Below, one piece after another: positions 43,966-52,998 of a stretch of 64,000 bases of DNA. The stretch's first letter is position 1; every line of letters begins with the position of its first letter. Origin of the DNA: Armatimonadota bacterium (GTDB lineage: Bacteria > Armatimonadota > Zipacnadia > JAUWAU01). A program made the translations under genes and the position numbers. Below the pieces are notes generated by a model. That model was not told the DNA's origin. It saw only the letters and a list, made by a program, of their open reading frames with translations, and ran no database searches. The DNA lies in the NCBI GenBank assembly GCA_030601885.1, contig JAUWAU010000002.1:62001-126000 (forward strand), in the 5' to 3' direction.

Positions 43966-45516
43966 ATGCGGTGCTATGAGATTCGGGACGTTCTGACGGA
44001 GTTTATCGAGGGCAGCCTGCCCGAGGAGCAGGCGCGCGAGGTGGCCGACCACATAGCCCGGTGCAAGGCATGTGAGCGCGACGTGCGGCAGATGGAGCAA
44101 TTGATCGCCGCCCTGCGATCGCTGCCACCCGCGGACGCGCCGTCGCGGCTTCGGCCGAGCATCAGCGATGCCCTGCGCGCTGTAGCCGAAGAGCAGGCGG
44201 CGCGCGTCCGCCCGCTGCGCCGGCGCTACCTGTGGCTGGGCGGCGGCCTTGGGGCCGCGGCCGCTGCCGCCGTGTTTCTGGGGATTGTTTTCGGGCTCCG
44301 CCCCGCCTTGCTCCAGCGCGATCAACCAGTGCGCACCGCGTCGGCCGCGCTGCGCTCGGAAAAGGCACTGCCGGCCACGGGTGGGGATGACCGCCTGGCG
44401 GCGGCAGGACCCGCTATTGATGCCCTATCAGAGCTGGAGCTTGAAGAGGCAGAGGAGGAGGCTGCCGAGGAGGCCGAGGACGCGACGATAGCCGAGCCGG
44501 AGGCTGAACCGGACGAGGAGGCGGCGATGGACGATGAGATTCGGCAGCGAGCCGAGGCAGCCGCTGAGGCGCTTCGCGCGCGTCTGGCTGACGCGGGGAT
44601 CTTTCGCCCGGAGCCGCGCGCACCCACGGCAGAGGAGGGCGGCGCGGCCGCCGCCGTCGCGACCCCAAGCGAGAGCCGATACATGTTCGGACCCGAGGCG
44701 AAACCGGCTGCGCCGACGCCGCCATCGGCGCGGGCCCGCGGACTGTGGCTGGAAGACGCGGCCTCGATAGCAGCGCCAAGGACGCGGATGGCGAAGGCAG
44801 CAGGCGAGGAGGCGAAAGAGGAAGAGGACGAAGAGGAAACGGCAAGGGTTGCATCTGCTCCCGTCGCAGCGGAACGCCGGACGGCATTCATGGCGACGAG
44901 GGCCGATATGACGGCGGTTGCTGTGAAAGTTGACCTGCGGCCGGCTGCGTCGCTGCAGGCTGGCAAGCCGGGAGAGCTTCTCGTCACCGTGCGCGCCGAA
45001 CGAGACGTCAGGGACGCTCAGGTTAAGATCAACGCTCCGAAGGACGTGCGGTTCGGCAGAGCGTACGAGGACGGCGTGGCATTCCGCGGAGGGCTCACCA
45101 AAGGCACTGTCAAGACTATCTCGATACCAATCGTGCCTCAGAAGCCTGGCACGAAGACCTTCAAGGCTGAGGTGAGTTATGCGGGGCGCAGGGCGGCTGT
45201 GCCAGTCGCCGAAGCGCTTATCCCCGTGGTTGCAGCCCGCTCGGCCGGAGCACCTGCGGGTCGAGCTGCCGGGCCGGCGGAGGCCCATACCATAGAGTTC
45301 GCCAATGTGGACCTGCACGTCGCTCTGCGCGAGGCGGCGAGCGAGGCCGGGATCAAGGTACAGATCGGCTCCAATGTGCCGCGCACAAAGATAACGTACA
45401 GTGCCGCCAAGAAGCCGATCGCTGAGATCATGAAGGAACTGGCCGCCAAGGGAGGCTGCCAGGCGACTTTGAAGGCAGATATCTGGGCGATCTCTCGCCC
45501 GTCGGGAGGGGAGTAG
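43966..45516 (+). CDS. Anti-sigma factor with zinc finger, membrane helix and STN domain
   Basis: About 516 residues. The N-terminal zinc-binding anti-sigma domain has Cys3 and H29-x3-C33-x2-C36 (DHIARCKACERDV). A membrane helix follows (about 88-110), then an Ala/Glu-rich linker of some 200 residues, a beta domain (about 310-420; VDLRPAASLQAGKPGELLVTV) and a C-terminal STN-like domain (about 440-510; IEFANVDLHVALREAASEAG). The predicted topology puts the zinc domain in the cytoplasm holding the ECF sigma factor and the STN domain outside. STN domains normally belong to secretins and TonB transducers. ATG 43966 follows GGGGAGAAG; a GTG at 43927 is less likely. Confidence 0.83.
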   Translation: MRCYEIRDVLTEFIEGSLPEEQAREVADHIARCKACERDVRQMEQLIAALRSLPPADAPSRLRPSISDALRAVAEEQAARVRPLRRRYLWLGGGLGAAAAAAVFLGIVFGLRPALLQRDQPVRTASAALRSEKALPATGGDDRLAAAGPAIDALSELELEEAEEEAAEEAEDATIAEPEAEPDEEAAMDDEIRQRAEAAAEALRARLADAGIFRPEPRAPTAEEGGAAAAVATPSESRYMFGPEAKPAAPTPPSARARGLWLEDAASIAAPRTRMAKAAGEEAKEEEDEEETARVASAPVAAERRTAFMATRADMTAVAVKVDLRPAASLQAGKPGELLVTVRAERDVRDAQVKINAPKDVRFGRAYEDGVAFRGGLTKGTVKTISIPIVPQKPGTKTFKAEVSYAGRRAAVPVAEALIPVVAARSAGAPAGRAAGPAEAHTIEFANVDLHVALREAASEAGIKVQIGSNVPRTKITYSAAKKPIAEIMKELAAKGGCQATLKADIWAISRPSGGE

Positions 45517-45558
45517 CCGTTGCGCGGCCACCGCGGAGCGGCGAGGAGGCGTCAACCC

Positions 45559-47964
45559 ATGAGACGCGTCACATGGCTGTGCGCTATGGTAATGGCGGGA
45601 CTGAGCCTGTGCGCTTGTGCCTGGGCCGACGGCGTGCTCATCACCAGGCCAACGCCGGAATTCCCGAAGGCAAAGCCCCTGAATGTGGAGTATCACCGGG
45701 TCACGACCACGATCAACGACCAAGTTGCCACCACATCCATCGATCAGGCATTCAGTAATCCCTTCGGCCGGCAACTGGAAGCGACTTACCTCTTCCCTCT
45801 CCCCGAGGACGCCGCCATCTCCGAGTTTGCCATGTTCATGGACGGGAAGCGCGTCACCGGGGCGATCCTGGAGAAAGACAAGGCGCGGCGCACGTACGAG
45901 GATATCGTTCGCAAGATGCGCGATCCGGCGCTGCTGGAATACGTGGGGCGCAATCTGTTCAAGGCGAGCGTCTTTCCGGTCCCGCCCAAAGGGCAGACTC
46001 GCATCCAAATCCAGTACTCGGAAGTTCTCCCGCTCGACAACAACATCTGCAAATACGTGTACCCGCTCGACACGGAGAAGTTCTCACCAGAACCCCTCAA
46101 GGACGTCTCGGTGGCAGTGACCATCAAGTCGCGTATTCCCATCAAGGCGTTGTACTCGCCCACCCACGACAGCCAGCTCGCGGTGCACCGCAAGAGCGAC
46201 ACGGAGCTGGCCGTCAGCTTTGAGGAGAGCGACGTCAAGCCCGACAAGGACTTCGTGCTGTACTACACGCTCTCACAACGGGACTTCGGCCTCGGCCTCA
46301 TCACGCATCGCCCGAAGGGTGAGGATGGATACTTTCTCCTCATGATGGCGCCAAAGCACGACCTGCAGGAGAAGGAGATCGCGGCCAAGGACGTCATCTT
46401 CGTCTTCGACACATCGGGCAGTATGGCGCGAGACAATAAGATTCAGCAGGCCAAAGATGCTCTCCAGTTCTGCCTTGCCAATCTGAACCCGAATGACCGG
46501 TTCAACATCGTCACTTTCAGCACCGGGGTGAACGCCTTCCGCACGAAGCTCGTGGAGGCCGGTGTGGCAAAGAGCGACGCGGCGAGGAAGTTCATCGATG
46601 AGGTGAAGGCGGTCGGCGCCACCAACATCAGCGAGGCGCTGTTGACGTCGCTGAACATGTTCGACGGCGACAAGCGGCCGAGGATCATCGTCTTCCTGAC
46701 CGATGGCCAGCCCACCTTCGGCGTGACCGATGAGGGCCCGCTTACCGCGCAAGTGAACGACGCCAACCGCTACGCGCACGGCGGAGGGCCCGCCAAAGGC
46801 GGGGTCCGAGTGGCGGCCACTGGGGCAAAAGGGCTGGCGCCGGGAGCTGGCGCCCGCATATTTGCCTTCGGCGTCGGGCACGACGTGAACACACATCTGC
46901 TCGATAAGATCACTGGTAACAACGGGGGCGTCTCCGAATATGTGGAACCGGGCGAAGACATCGAGATGCCGCTGTCATCATTCTACAACAAGATAAGCTA
47001 CCCGGTGCTTTCCGACATCGCTATCGACTTCGGCGAGATATACGTGCACAACTACTACCCGACGGATTTGCCCGACCTGTTCAAGGGCTCACAGCTTCGC
47101 CTGTTTGGGCGCTATCGCGGCGAGGGGCACGTCGCTGTGAAGCTGCTGGGCAAGTTGGGAGGCGAGGAGCGCAAGCTCGCCTTCGACGCGTCTTTCCCCG
47201 AGGAGGAGGAAGACAACGACTTCATCGCCCGGCTGTGGGCGAGCCGTCGCATCGGATACTTGCTCGATGAGATCCGGCTCAAGGGCGAGAACAAGGAGAT
47301 CAAGGACGAGATCATCGCGCTGAGCACGCAATACGGCATTCTCACCCCGTATACCTCGTCGCTGGTCACCGAGGACAAGGAGTTGGCCACTCAGGGCGTG
47401 GCGGTGCAGACGTGGGCGAGGCTGGCAGACAGAATGAGCGCCGAGGACGAAGAGGAGGGTGAGAGCTATGCCAGCGGGTACGGCGCCTACAGATTCCGCC
47501 GTGGTGCGGCAAGTCGTGCTCCCGCAGCGGCGGGCGGGCGAAGTAGTGTTCTGGCGGCGCCGTCGAGGCGCGAGGCACGCGACGCGCTGCGAGCCAAGAG
47601 CGGGCGGTGGGCCGTAGATGCAGCGGCCGAAGTCGCAGGCATGAAAGAGGCCACAGAGTGGGCCCCGTATGGGGGGACCCGCGGCGTGAAGCACGTGCGA
47701 GGGCACACCTTCTACTTCGACGGGCGCGTCTGGTATGACCGCGAGTACAAGCAGGGCATGAAGACGCACAAGATCGAGACCTACAGCGAGGCGTACTTCA
47801 AGCTCCTTGATGCGCGTCCCGAGTGGGGAAAGCTGTTTGCCGTGGGCGAGCGCGTCGCCATCGTCTTTCGGGACACATGTGTGATGCTCGGCGATGAGGG
47901 TGCCGAAACTCTCACAGCCGCCGAGATCAAGCAGATTGCAGCGCTCGATGCGAAGAAGAAATAG
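45559..47964 (+). CDS. Exported VIT and von Willebrand factor A domain protein
   Basis: An 801-residue exported protein. The signal peptide (about 1-24) could be a lipoprotein signal because of Cys residues in LSLCACAWA, but a standard lipobox is unclear. A VIT domain (about 25-155: ATTSIDQAFSNPFGRQLEATYLFPLP, KDKARRTYEDIVRK) is followed by a VWA domain (about 280-480) with a complete MIDAS motif (FVFDTSGSM, the Thr region, FLTDGQPT). The C-terminal third has a conserved WASRRIGYLLDEIRL helix (inter-alpha-trypsin-inhibitor-type) and a degenerate tail. Such proteins occur widely as surface metal-dependent adhesion modules. It follows the anti-sigma gene closely and is likely a target or partner of that system. 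AGGAGG precedes ATG 45559. Confidence 0.9.
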   Translation: MRRVTWLCAMVMAGLSLCACAWADGVLITRPTPEFPKAKPLNVEYHRVTTTINDQVATTSIDQAFSNPFGRQLEATYLFPLPEDAAISEFAMFMDGKRVTGAILEKDKARRTYEDIVRKMRDPALLEYVGRNLFKASVFPVPPKGQTRIQIQYSEVLPLDNNICKYVYPLDTEKFSPEPLKDVSVAVTIKSRIPIKALYSPTHDSQLAVHRKSDTELAVSFEESDVKPDKDFVLYYTLSQRDFGLGLITHRPKGEDGYFLLMMAPKHDLQEKEIAAKDVIFVFDTSGSMARDNKIQQAKDALQFCLANLNPNDRFNIVTFSTGVNAFRTKLVEAGVAKSDAARKFIDEVKAVGATNISEALLTSLNMFDGDKRPRIIVFLTDGQPTFGVTDEGPLTAQVNDANRYAHGGGPAKGGVRVAATGAKGLAPGAGARIFAFGVGHDVNTHLLDKITGNNGGVSEYVEPGEDIEMPLSSFYNKISYPVLSDIAIDFGEIYVHNYYPTDLPDLFKGSQLRLFGRYRGEGHVAVKLLGKLGGEERKLAFDASFPEEEEDNDFIARLWASRRIGYLLDEIRLKGENKEIKDEIIALSTQYGILTPYTSSLVTEDKELATQGVAVQTWARLADRMSAEDEEEGESYASGYGAYRFRRGAASRAPAAAGGRSSVLAAPSRREARDALRAKSGRWAVDAAAEVAGMKEATEWAPYGGTRGVKHVRGHTFYFDGRVWYDREYKQGMKTHKIETYSEAYFKLLDARPEWGKLFAVGERVAIVFRDTCVMLGDEGAETLTAAEIKQIAALDAKKK

Positions 47965-48106
47965 AAGATGACGGGCGAACTCGGGCGCGCGTTCAGGGTC
48001 GGCGCCGAGTGTCCGAGGGGCGCCGGACCGCAGCGGGCCCTCTGATTTCGTGTGCCCGCACTGGTACTGCTATCCTGGGCCAGAAATCCGTCGCAATAGG
48101 TCTTTC

Positions 48107-48940
48107 ATGGTGAACCGAAGCGCGGTTTGGTGCTGTCTCATCGCAGTCGCAGCGGCTCTCCCGTGCCACGGGCAGGAGGCCGCAACGCGCAGCGGCCTCC
48201 CCGAGTTAGTGGTGCTCGACTGCGGAAACTACAGCTCGTACCGGGGCCACCTGTTGTCGTGGCGCGCCGGCGACGCCCTCGCGCTGGCCATCGATGCGCG
48301 GGGCCGCTGGGAGGTCACGCCACGCAGGCAGGTACGACGCGAGATCGAGGCCCGGAAGCTATCCCCCCCATTCGCCGCTGCCCACGCCCAGCTCCTGGGC
48401 GATGTCCTCGGTGCCAAGTTCGCCGCTCGCGGCACCGTCCAGTCGTGTGATGTGTCGCACGATGGCGCCCAAGTGAAGCTGTCCCTGACCGTGGACCTGA
48501 TCGATGTGCAGAGCGGCGAGGTCCTCGCGTCCGAGACCGCCGACGGCACGGCGCGAGCTTCGGGCCGAGAGACGCCCATCATCGACATACAGGTGAGCCA
48601 AGCTCTGGCGCGTGCTGCCGAGAGCGTCGCCGGGGGGCTGCCGGCCTTTCGCCGGGTCAAGGGGATGGTGTACGCTCTGCTGCGTAAGCGCCAGGCGCTC
48701 ATCAACCTGGGTCGCGAGCACGGCATAAAGAAGGGCATTGAATTGGTGGTGTACCGCGAGGGTTACGATGAGGACGCACGGACGCCCACACTCACGCCGG
48801 TGGGCCGCATCAAGATCGTAGAGGTCACCGCGACTGACTCAACGGTGCGCATTGTAAAAGCCAGCAAGCCACTGCAGCGGCAAGATGTCATCCATGCCAT
48901 ATTGCCAGTTGCGGGGCCCGCCACAGAGCCGCCCAGGTAG
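48107..48940 (+). CDS. Exported CsgG/FlgT-like protein
   Basis: A 277-residue exported protein with a signal peptide (about 1-22). Residues about 30-155 resemble the CsgG/LpoB nucleotide-binding-like fold (LVVLDCGNY..., then QLLGDVLGAKFAARGTV, VDLIDVQSGEVLASETADG). Residues about 180-270 resemble the FlgT C-terminal domain (INLGREHGIKKGIELVVYREG, GRIKIVEVTATDSTVRIV). The assignment is by pattern only. Related proteins act in curli secretion, peptidoglycan synthase activation or the flagellar collar. The ribosome site is weak. It lies 142 bases after the VWA gene, in which I see no clear promoter. Confidence 0.65.
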   Translation: MVNRSAVWCCLIAVAAALPCHGQEAATRSGLPELVVLDCGNYSSYRGHLLSWRAGDALALAIDARGRWEVTPRRQVRREIEARKLSPPFAAAHAQLLGDVLGAKFAARGTVQSCDVSHDGAQVKLSLTVDLIDVQSGEVLASETADGTARASGRETPIIDIQVSQALARAAESVAGGLPAFRRVKGMVYALLRKRQALINLGREHGIKKGIELVVYREGYDEDARTPTLTPVGRIKIVEVTATDSTVRIVKASKPLQRQDVIHAILPVAGPATEPPR

Positions 48941-48981
48941 AACTGGACGCGGCCACGCGTCAGAGCCGCACTGCACGGCCT

Positions 48982-49011
48982 CGCCCCGGCACCGCTGTCG
49001 ATGCCGGGGCG
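48982..49011. terminator. GC-rich hairpin between convergent genes
   Basis: CGCCCCGGCA (48982-48991) pairs exactly with TGCCGGGGCG (49002-49011). It follows the CsgG-like gene and precedes the end of the reverse-strand zinc-ribbon gene. The T-run is poor on both sides. Confidence 0.45.
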
Positions 49012-49072
49012 CATTCATTGCCTGCGGCCACAGCACGAGTGCATCGCCGCCAGATCGGCCGGCACGCAGGCA

Positions 49073-49345
49073 TCATTGCACTTCTTGGACGGCGGCAACG
49101 AGCTCCCGCACCGTGCGGTGTAGCTGCATGAGCGTCTGCGCCTCCGGGAGACGGAACTGCACTGTACCGGACGCATCGGCGAGACGTGAGAGGCCCTCCG
49201 TCAAGGCCGAAAGGCCGACATAGTCGAACATCTGGCCGCAGTTCGGGCAGGAACGCTGCGGATTGGACGCCAGTTGATGCGTCTCGACGTGGAACTCGCA
49301 CTTGCAGGTGTAGCAAAGAAGGTAAACGCGCTGATACACTACCAT
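49073..49345 (-). CDS. Small zinc-ribbon protein, function unknown
   Basis: A 90-residue product with one four-cysteine zinc ribbon: CYTCKCEF and CPNCGQMFDY. The C-terminal helix is rich in Leu and Val (LHRTVRELVAAVQEV). Such small ribbons may bind RNA or protein; I do not recognise the family. In the message GGGAGAGG lies directly before ATG 49345. The GTG two codons later (at 49339) has better spacing and may be the true start. It stands alone on the reverse strand, divergent from the ROK kinase. Confidence 0.7.
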   Translation of the reverse strand: MVVYQRVYLLCYTCKCEFHVETHQLASNPQRSCPNCGQMFDYVGLSALTEGLSRLADASGTVQFRLPEAQTLMQLHRTVRELVAAVQEVQ

Positions 49346-49519
49346 CCTCTCCCTTGGCGTGACTGGATTGTCCTGGCAAGATTCGATGCTGCCTCCCCCA
49401 TACCCTTGCTAGACTCATGAGGCACACAGAAGGAGATTGGCCCCAGCAAGAGGGAATTAGACAACACAAACGTGGCGGCAGGATGCGGCGGCCGTGTGCA
49501 CCGCGGAGGCCATCGGCCC

Positions 49520-50497
49520 GTGCGAATGGTCATTGGCATCGACATCGGCGGCACCAAACTGACGGCAGCGCTGGCGGGCCTCGACGGGAGGGTGGCAGAG
49601 AAGATCCGCCGGCGAACGGAGGCGGACTGGACGGCCAAGGACAACCTTGCAGCCCTCCGGGAGATGGTGCAGGAGCTGCTGGAGGCCGCCCGACGGTGCG
49701 GTGCCGAGGTGGAGAGTATGGGCGTCGGATTCGGCGGACCGGTGGAGCCGATCCGCGGCATCGTGCGTCGCTCGCATCACGTCGCCGGATGGGAGGGCGT
49801 GCGACTGCGCGAGGAATTCGAGGACGCTTTCGGTGTCCGTACACACGTAGATAACGACGCCAACGTCGGAGCGCTCGGTGAGCTGGCATACGGTGCGGCC
49901 CGCGACCGGCGCCATGTAGTATACGTCAACATTGGCACCGGCATCGGCGGGGCATTAATACTTAACGGGAGGCTGCATCACGGGGCTACAGGCAACAGCG
50001 GAGAGATCGGACATATTGTCATCGACCGCAACGGCCCCCCGTGCACTTGCGGACAGCGTGGGTGCCTGGAGGCGTTCTGCTCAGGCCCATCCATCCGCCG
50101 GCGGGCGGTGAAGCGGCTGAGCCGGTCCTGCGCCGGTTCGACATCGCTTCCGACGGGCGCAGAAGCGATCACGGTCAGCTCGGAGGACGTGTTCGCGGCG
50201 GCGCGGAAGGGGGACATTCTGGCAGGCAAACTGGTTCACGAAACTGCGGAGCTGCTGGGCATCGGGATCGCGAATGTGCTCAACCTGGTGAATCCCGAAC
50301 TGGTGGTCATTGGTGGCGGCGTGGCCGAGGCGGGTGATGTGCTTCTCGGGCCACTCCGAGAGGCGATACGGGAGCGTGCGATGCCGGCGGCGGCGGATGT
50401 GGAGGTCGTCGCGGCCGAATTGGGATATGATGCCGGAGTGCTCGGCGCCATCGCGCTGGCTGCGCAGCATCTCAACGAGGCAACAACATCCCGATGA
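49520..50497 (+). CDS. ROK-family sugar kinase (glucokinase-like)
   Basis: Phosphorylates a hexose, most likely glucose, using ATP. The 325-residue protein has the phosphate motif GIDIGGTKLTAALA, VDNDANVGALGELAYGA (catalytic Asp), GTGIGGALILNG, and the ROK zinc motif CTCGQRGCLEAFCSG with the preceding GHIVID His. GTG 49520 is chosen because GGAGGC lies nine bases before it; ATG 49526 is two codons later. Its stop overlaps the next start as ATGA. The neighbouring phosphoglucose isomerase supports a glucokinase role rather than a repressor, and there is no helix-turn-helix domain. Confidence 0.9.
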   Translation: MRMVIGIDIGGTKLTAALAGLDGRVAEKIRRRTEADWTAKDNLAALREMVQELLEAARRCGAEVESMGVGFGGPVEPIRGIVRRSHHVAGWEGVRLREEFEDAFGVRTHVDNDANVGALGELAYGAARDRRHVVYVNIGTGIGGALILNGRLHHGATGNSGEIGHIVIDRNGPPCTCGQRGCLEAFCSGPSIRRRAVKRLSRSCAGSTSLPTGAEAITVSSEDVFAAARKGDILAGKLVHETAELLGIGIANVLNLVNPELVVIGGGVAEAGDVLLGPLREAIRERAMPAAADVEVVAAELGYDAGVLGAIALAAQHLNEATTSR

Positions 50498-51378
50498 GCA
50501 GGAGCTTGGTTATGATCGATCTAGGCGGCCGTTCCGGACTCGGCATCGAGATGCTTCTGGACGAGGAAGCGCTGGGCATTGCCTTCGACCCCGCGAGCGT
50601 TGACTCCGACGAGGGCTCTCACAGCATGTCGGAACGCACTATCCAGGCGATTCGGCCGGTCTTGATGGATCCGAACGCAGACGGTCCGCCCATTCTGTAC
50701 CGAATGTATCGCAATATGGGCCGCGACGACGACGACGCCCGGAAGCGGGCGAACAAGGCGCGTCTCCGGTACGACATCACCGTACTGAGAAGTGGCATGT
50801 TGGGTGAAGAGCTGCTCAAGACCTCCGGCCATTTCCATCCGCCCACGCCCGGCGCGCCGCAGCTCAGCTTCCCCGAGGCCTACGAGGTGATACACGGGAA
50901 GGTGCTGTTCCTCATGCAGAAGGTCGCCAACGCCAGTGACATCTACGCGCCGGCGGCGGACCTGCGCATCACAGACGTGATCCTGGCGGAAGTGCACGCT
51001 GGGGAGCGTATCGTCATGCCCCCCAACTACGGGCATGTCATGATCAACCCGACGCAGCAGGTGATCGTCACGTCGGACTGGGTCTGCAGCGACTTCAGCT
51101 CCTACTACGCCCCGTACGAGGCGCACCGCGGCGCGGCCTATTACGTTCTGCCAGGCGGCGACAGCGGGGAGTTGAAGCTCGTGCCGAATTCGGCCTATGG
51201 CGATGTGCCGGAATGCCGCCGCGCGCGGCCGAAGCAGGAGATGCCTGCCATTGGCCTCGAACCGGACGTGCCGCTGTTCAGTGCGTTCCACTCAGCGCCG
51301 GCCAAGTTCCGGTATCTGTGTGAGCCGCACATCGTGGGCGATGCCCTCGCGGTAGAGGAGCTTTTTGACTTCCAGTAA
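50494..51378 (+). CDS. Cupin-type (archaeal-type) glucose-6-phosphate isomerase
   Basis: Interconverts glucose 6-phosphate and fructose 6-phosphate. The 294-residue protein is of the cupin class, not the classical Pgi fold. The metal motif reads TSGHFHPPTPG followed by SFPEAYEVIHGKVLFLMQ (His, His, Glu) and VMPPNYGHVMINPT (final His), as in archaeal PGI. Its start overlaps the ROK kinase stop (ATGA), so the two steps glucose to G6P to F6P are translationally coupled. About 70 N-terminal residues and the C-terminus extend beyond the cupin core. This class is known in archaea and scattered bacteria. Confidence 0.9.
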   Translation: MSRSLVMIDLGGRSGLGIEMLLDEEALGIAFDPASVDSDEGSHSMSERTIQAIRPVLMDPNADGPPILYRMYRNMGRDDDDARKRANKARLRYDITVLRSGMLGEELLKTSGHFHPPTPGAPQLSFPEAYEVIHGKVLFLMQKVANASDIYAPAADLRITDVILAEVHAGERIVMPPNYGHVMINPTQQVIVTSDWVCSDFSSYYAPYEAHRGAAYYVLPGGDSGELKLVPNSAYGDVPECRRARPKQEMPAIGLEPDVPLFSAFHSAPAKFRYLCEPHIVGDALAVEELFDFQ

Positions 51379-51406
51379 GCCTGCAGCTTCTCAGCCGCAA
51401 AGCGGG

Positions 51407-51434
51407 TTTGGCTGTGCCGCGTGCTGGGTATACT
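51407..51434 (+). promoter_or_regulatory. Possible promoter of guaB
   Basis: TATACT (51429-51434) with a weak TTTGGC 16 bases upstream, in the 139-base gap before guaB. Confidence 0.3.
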
Positions 51435-51517
51435 CTGCCATCATTATGATACCGGCGGCGCTCTGCAGGTAGCCGAGGGGCGGCGTGCACCGCCCCCAGC
51501 CCAGGAGGAGATGCGGT

Positions 51518-52996
51518 GTGAGCGAGAGATTCGCGCGAGACGGGTTGTCCTTTGACGACGTGACCCTGATACCGGCCAAGTCCGATGTGCTTCCCAAAGA
51601 CGTGGACGTCACGACGCGGCTGACGAGGCGGATCACACTCAACATGCCCATTCTCAGTTCAGCGATGGACATGGTCACGGAGTCGCGGCTGGCCATCGCG
51701 CTGGCGCGAGAGGGTGGGATGGGTGTGATCCATCGCAGCCTGTCCATCGAGCGTCAGGGCGAGGAGGTGGATAAGGTCAAGCGGTCCGAGAGCGGCATGA
51801 TCGTGGATCCGGTCACGCTCGAACCCCATCGCAAGGTGCGCGATGCGCTCAGCATCATGGAGCGGTATCACATCTCCGGGCTGCCGATAACGGACGGGGA
51901 CAAGCTCGTGGGCATTCTGACGAACAGGGACCTTCGCTTCGAAACCAATTTCGATCGTCTCGTATCGGAGGTCATGACGAGCAAGAACCTGATCACGGCG
52001 CCCGTCGGGACGACGCTGGAAGAGGCGAAGGTGATATTGCACGAGAATCGGATCGAGAAGCTGCTGGTGGTGAAGGACGGGGGGATTCTCGCGGGTCTCA
52101 TCACCATTAAGGACATTGAGAAGATCCGGGCCTTCCCACTCGCTTGTAAGGACGAGTTGGGCAGGCTTCGTGTTGCCGCAGCCGTGGGAGCCGGGCCGGA
52201 GGCATTCGAGCGAGCCGCCGCGCTTGTCGAGCGGGATGTGGACGTGATCGTCGTTGACACGGCGCACGGGCACAGTACGCGGGTCATCCGCGCGGTGGAG
52301 CAGCTCAAGGAGACCCACGAGGATGTGGACGTTATTGCGGGGAACGTCGGGACGGCCGAGGGCATGCGCGATCTCGTCGCGGCCGGCTGCGACGCAGTGA
52401 AGGTGGGCATGGGTCCGGGCTCCATTTGCACCACAAGGGTCATCTCAGGGGCGGGCGTTCCCCAACTCACGGCCATCGACGAGTGCGCTCGGGCCGCCGC
52501 CGACAGTGGAGTGCCGTTGATAGCGGACGGCGGCATCAAGTACAGCGGCGACATCACGAAGGCCATAGCCGCCGGCGCGGATGCGGTCATGGTCGGCATG
52601 CTCTTTGCGGGTACTGAGGAGAGTCCGGGGCAGACCGTGCTGTTCATGGGCCGCACGTATAAGGAGTACCGCGGCATGGGTTCGCTGGGGGCGATGAAAG
52701 AGGGAAGCCGCGACCGGTACCGCCAGGAGCACGAGGAGGATGCCGCCAAGCTCGTCCCCGAGGGACTCGAGGGACGAGTTCCGTATAAGGGCCCCCTGTC
52801 AGGGGTCGTCTATCAGCTCGTCGGCGGGCTGCGCGCCGGCATGGGCTACTGCGGCGTCCGCAGCATCGAAGAGCTGAAAACGAAAGCGCGATTCCTGCGC
52901 ATCTCCGGCGCCGCACTGCGGGAGAGTCACCCCCACGACATTGACATCACGGAGGAGGCGCCCAACTATCAACTACTGGCGCCCACAGAGCGTTGA
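51518..52996 (+). CDS. guaB: Inosine-5'-monophosphate dehydrogenase
   Basis: Oxidises IMP to XMP, the committed step of GMP synthesis; cytoplasmic tetramer. The 492-residue protein has the barrel start ([18 protein letters not shown]), two CBS domains (about 95-205), [20 protein letters not shown], the catalytic loop [15 protein letters not shown] (Cys nucleophile), [14 protein letters not shown], and the flap with [10 protein letters not shown] and SRDRY. The start is GTG 51518, seven bases after AGGAGGAG. hslU begins two bases after its stop. Confidence 0.97.
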   Translation: MSERFARDGLSFDDVTLIPAKSDVLPKDVDVTTRLTRRITLNMPILSSAMDMVTESRLAIALAREGGMGVIHRSLSIERQGEEVDKVKRSESGMIVDPVTLEPHRKVRDALSIMERYHISGLPITDGDKLVGILTNRDLRFETNFDRLVSEVMTSKNLITAPVGTTLEEAKVILHENRIEKLLVVKDGGILAGLITIKDIEKIRAFPLACKDELGRLRVAAAVGAGPEAFERAAALVERDVDVIVVDTAHGHSTRVIRAVEQLKETHEDVDVIAGNVGTAEGMRDLVAAGCDAVKVGMGPGSICTTRVISGAGVPQLTAIDECARAAADSGVPLIADGGIKYSGDITKAIAAGADAVMVGMLFAGTEESPGQTVLFMGRTYKEYRGMGSLGAMKEGSRDRYRQEHEEDAAKLVPEGLEGRVPYKGPLSGVVYQLVGGLRAGMGYCGVRSIEELKTKARFLRISGAALRESHPHDIDITEEAPNYQLLAPTER

Positions 52997-52998
52997 CC

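Noticed and set aside
44428-46008. 526-residue reverse frame over the anti-sigma and VWA genes
   Set aside because: Crosses the boundary of two supported genes.
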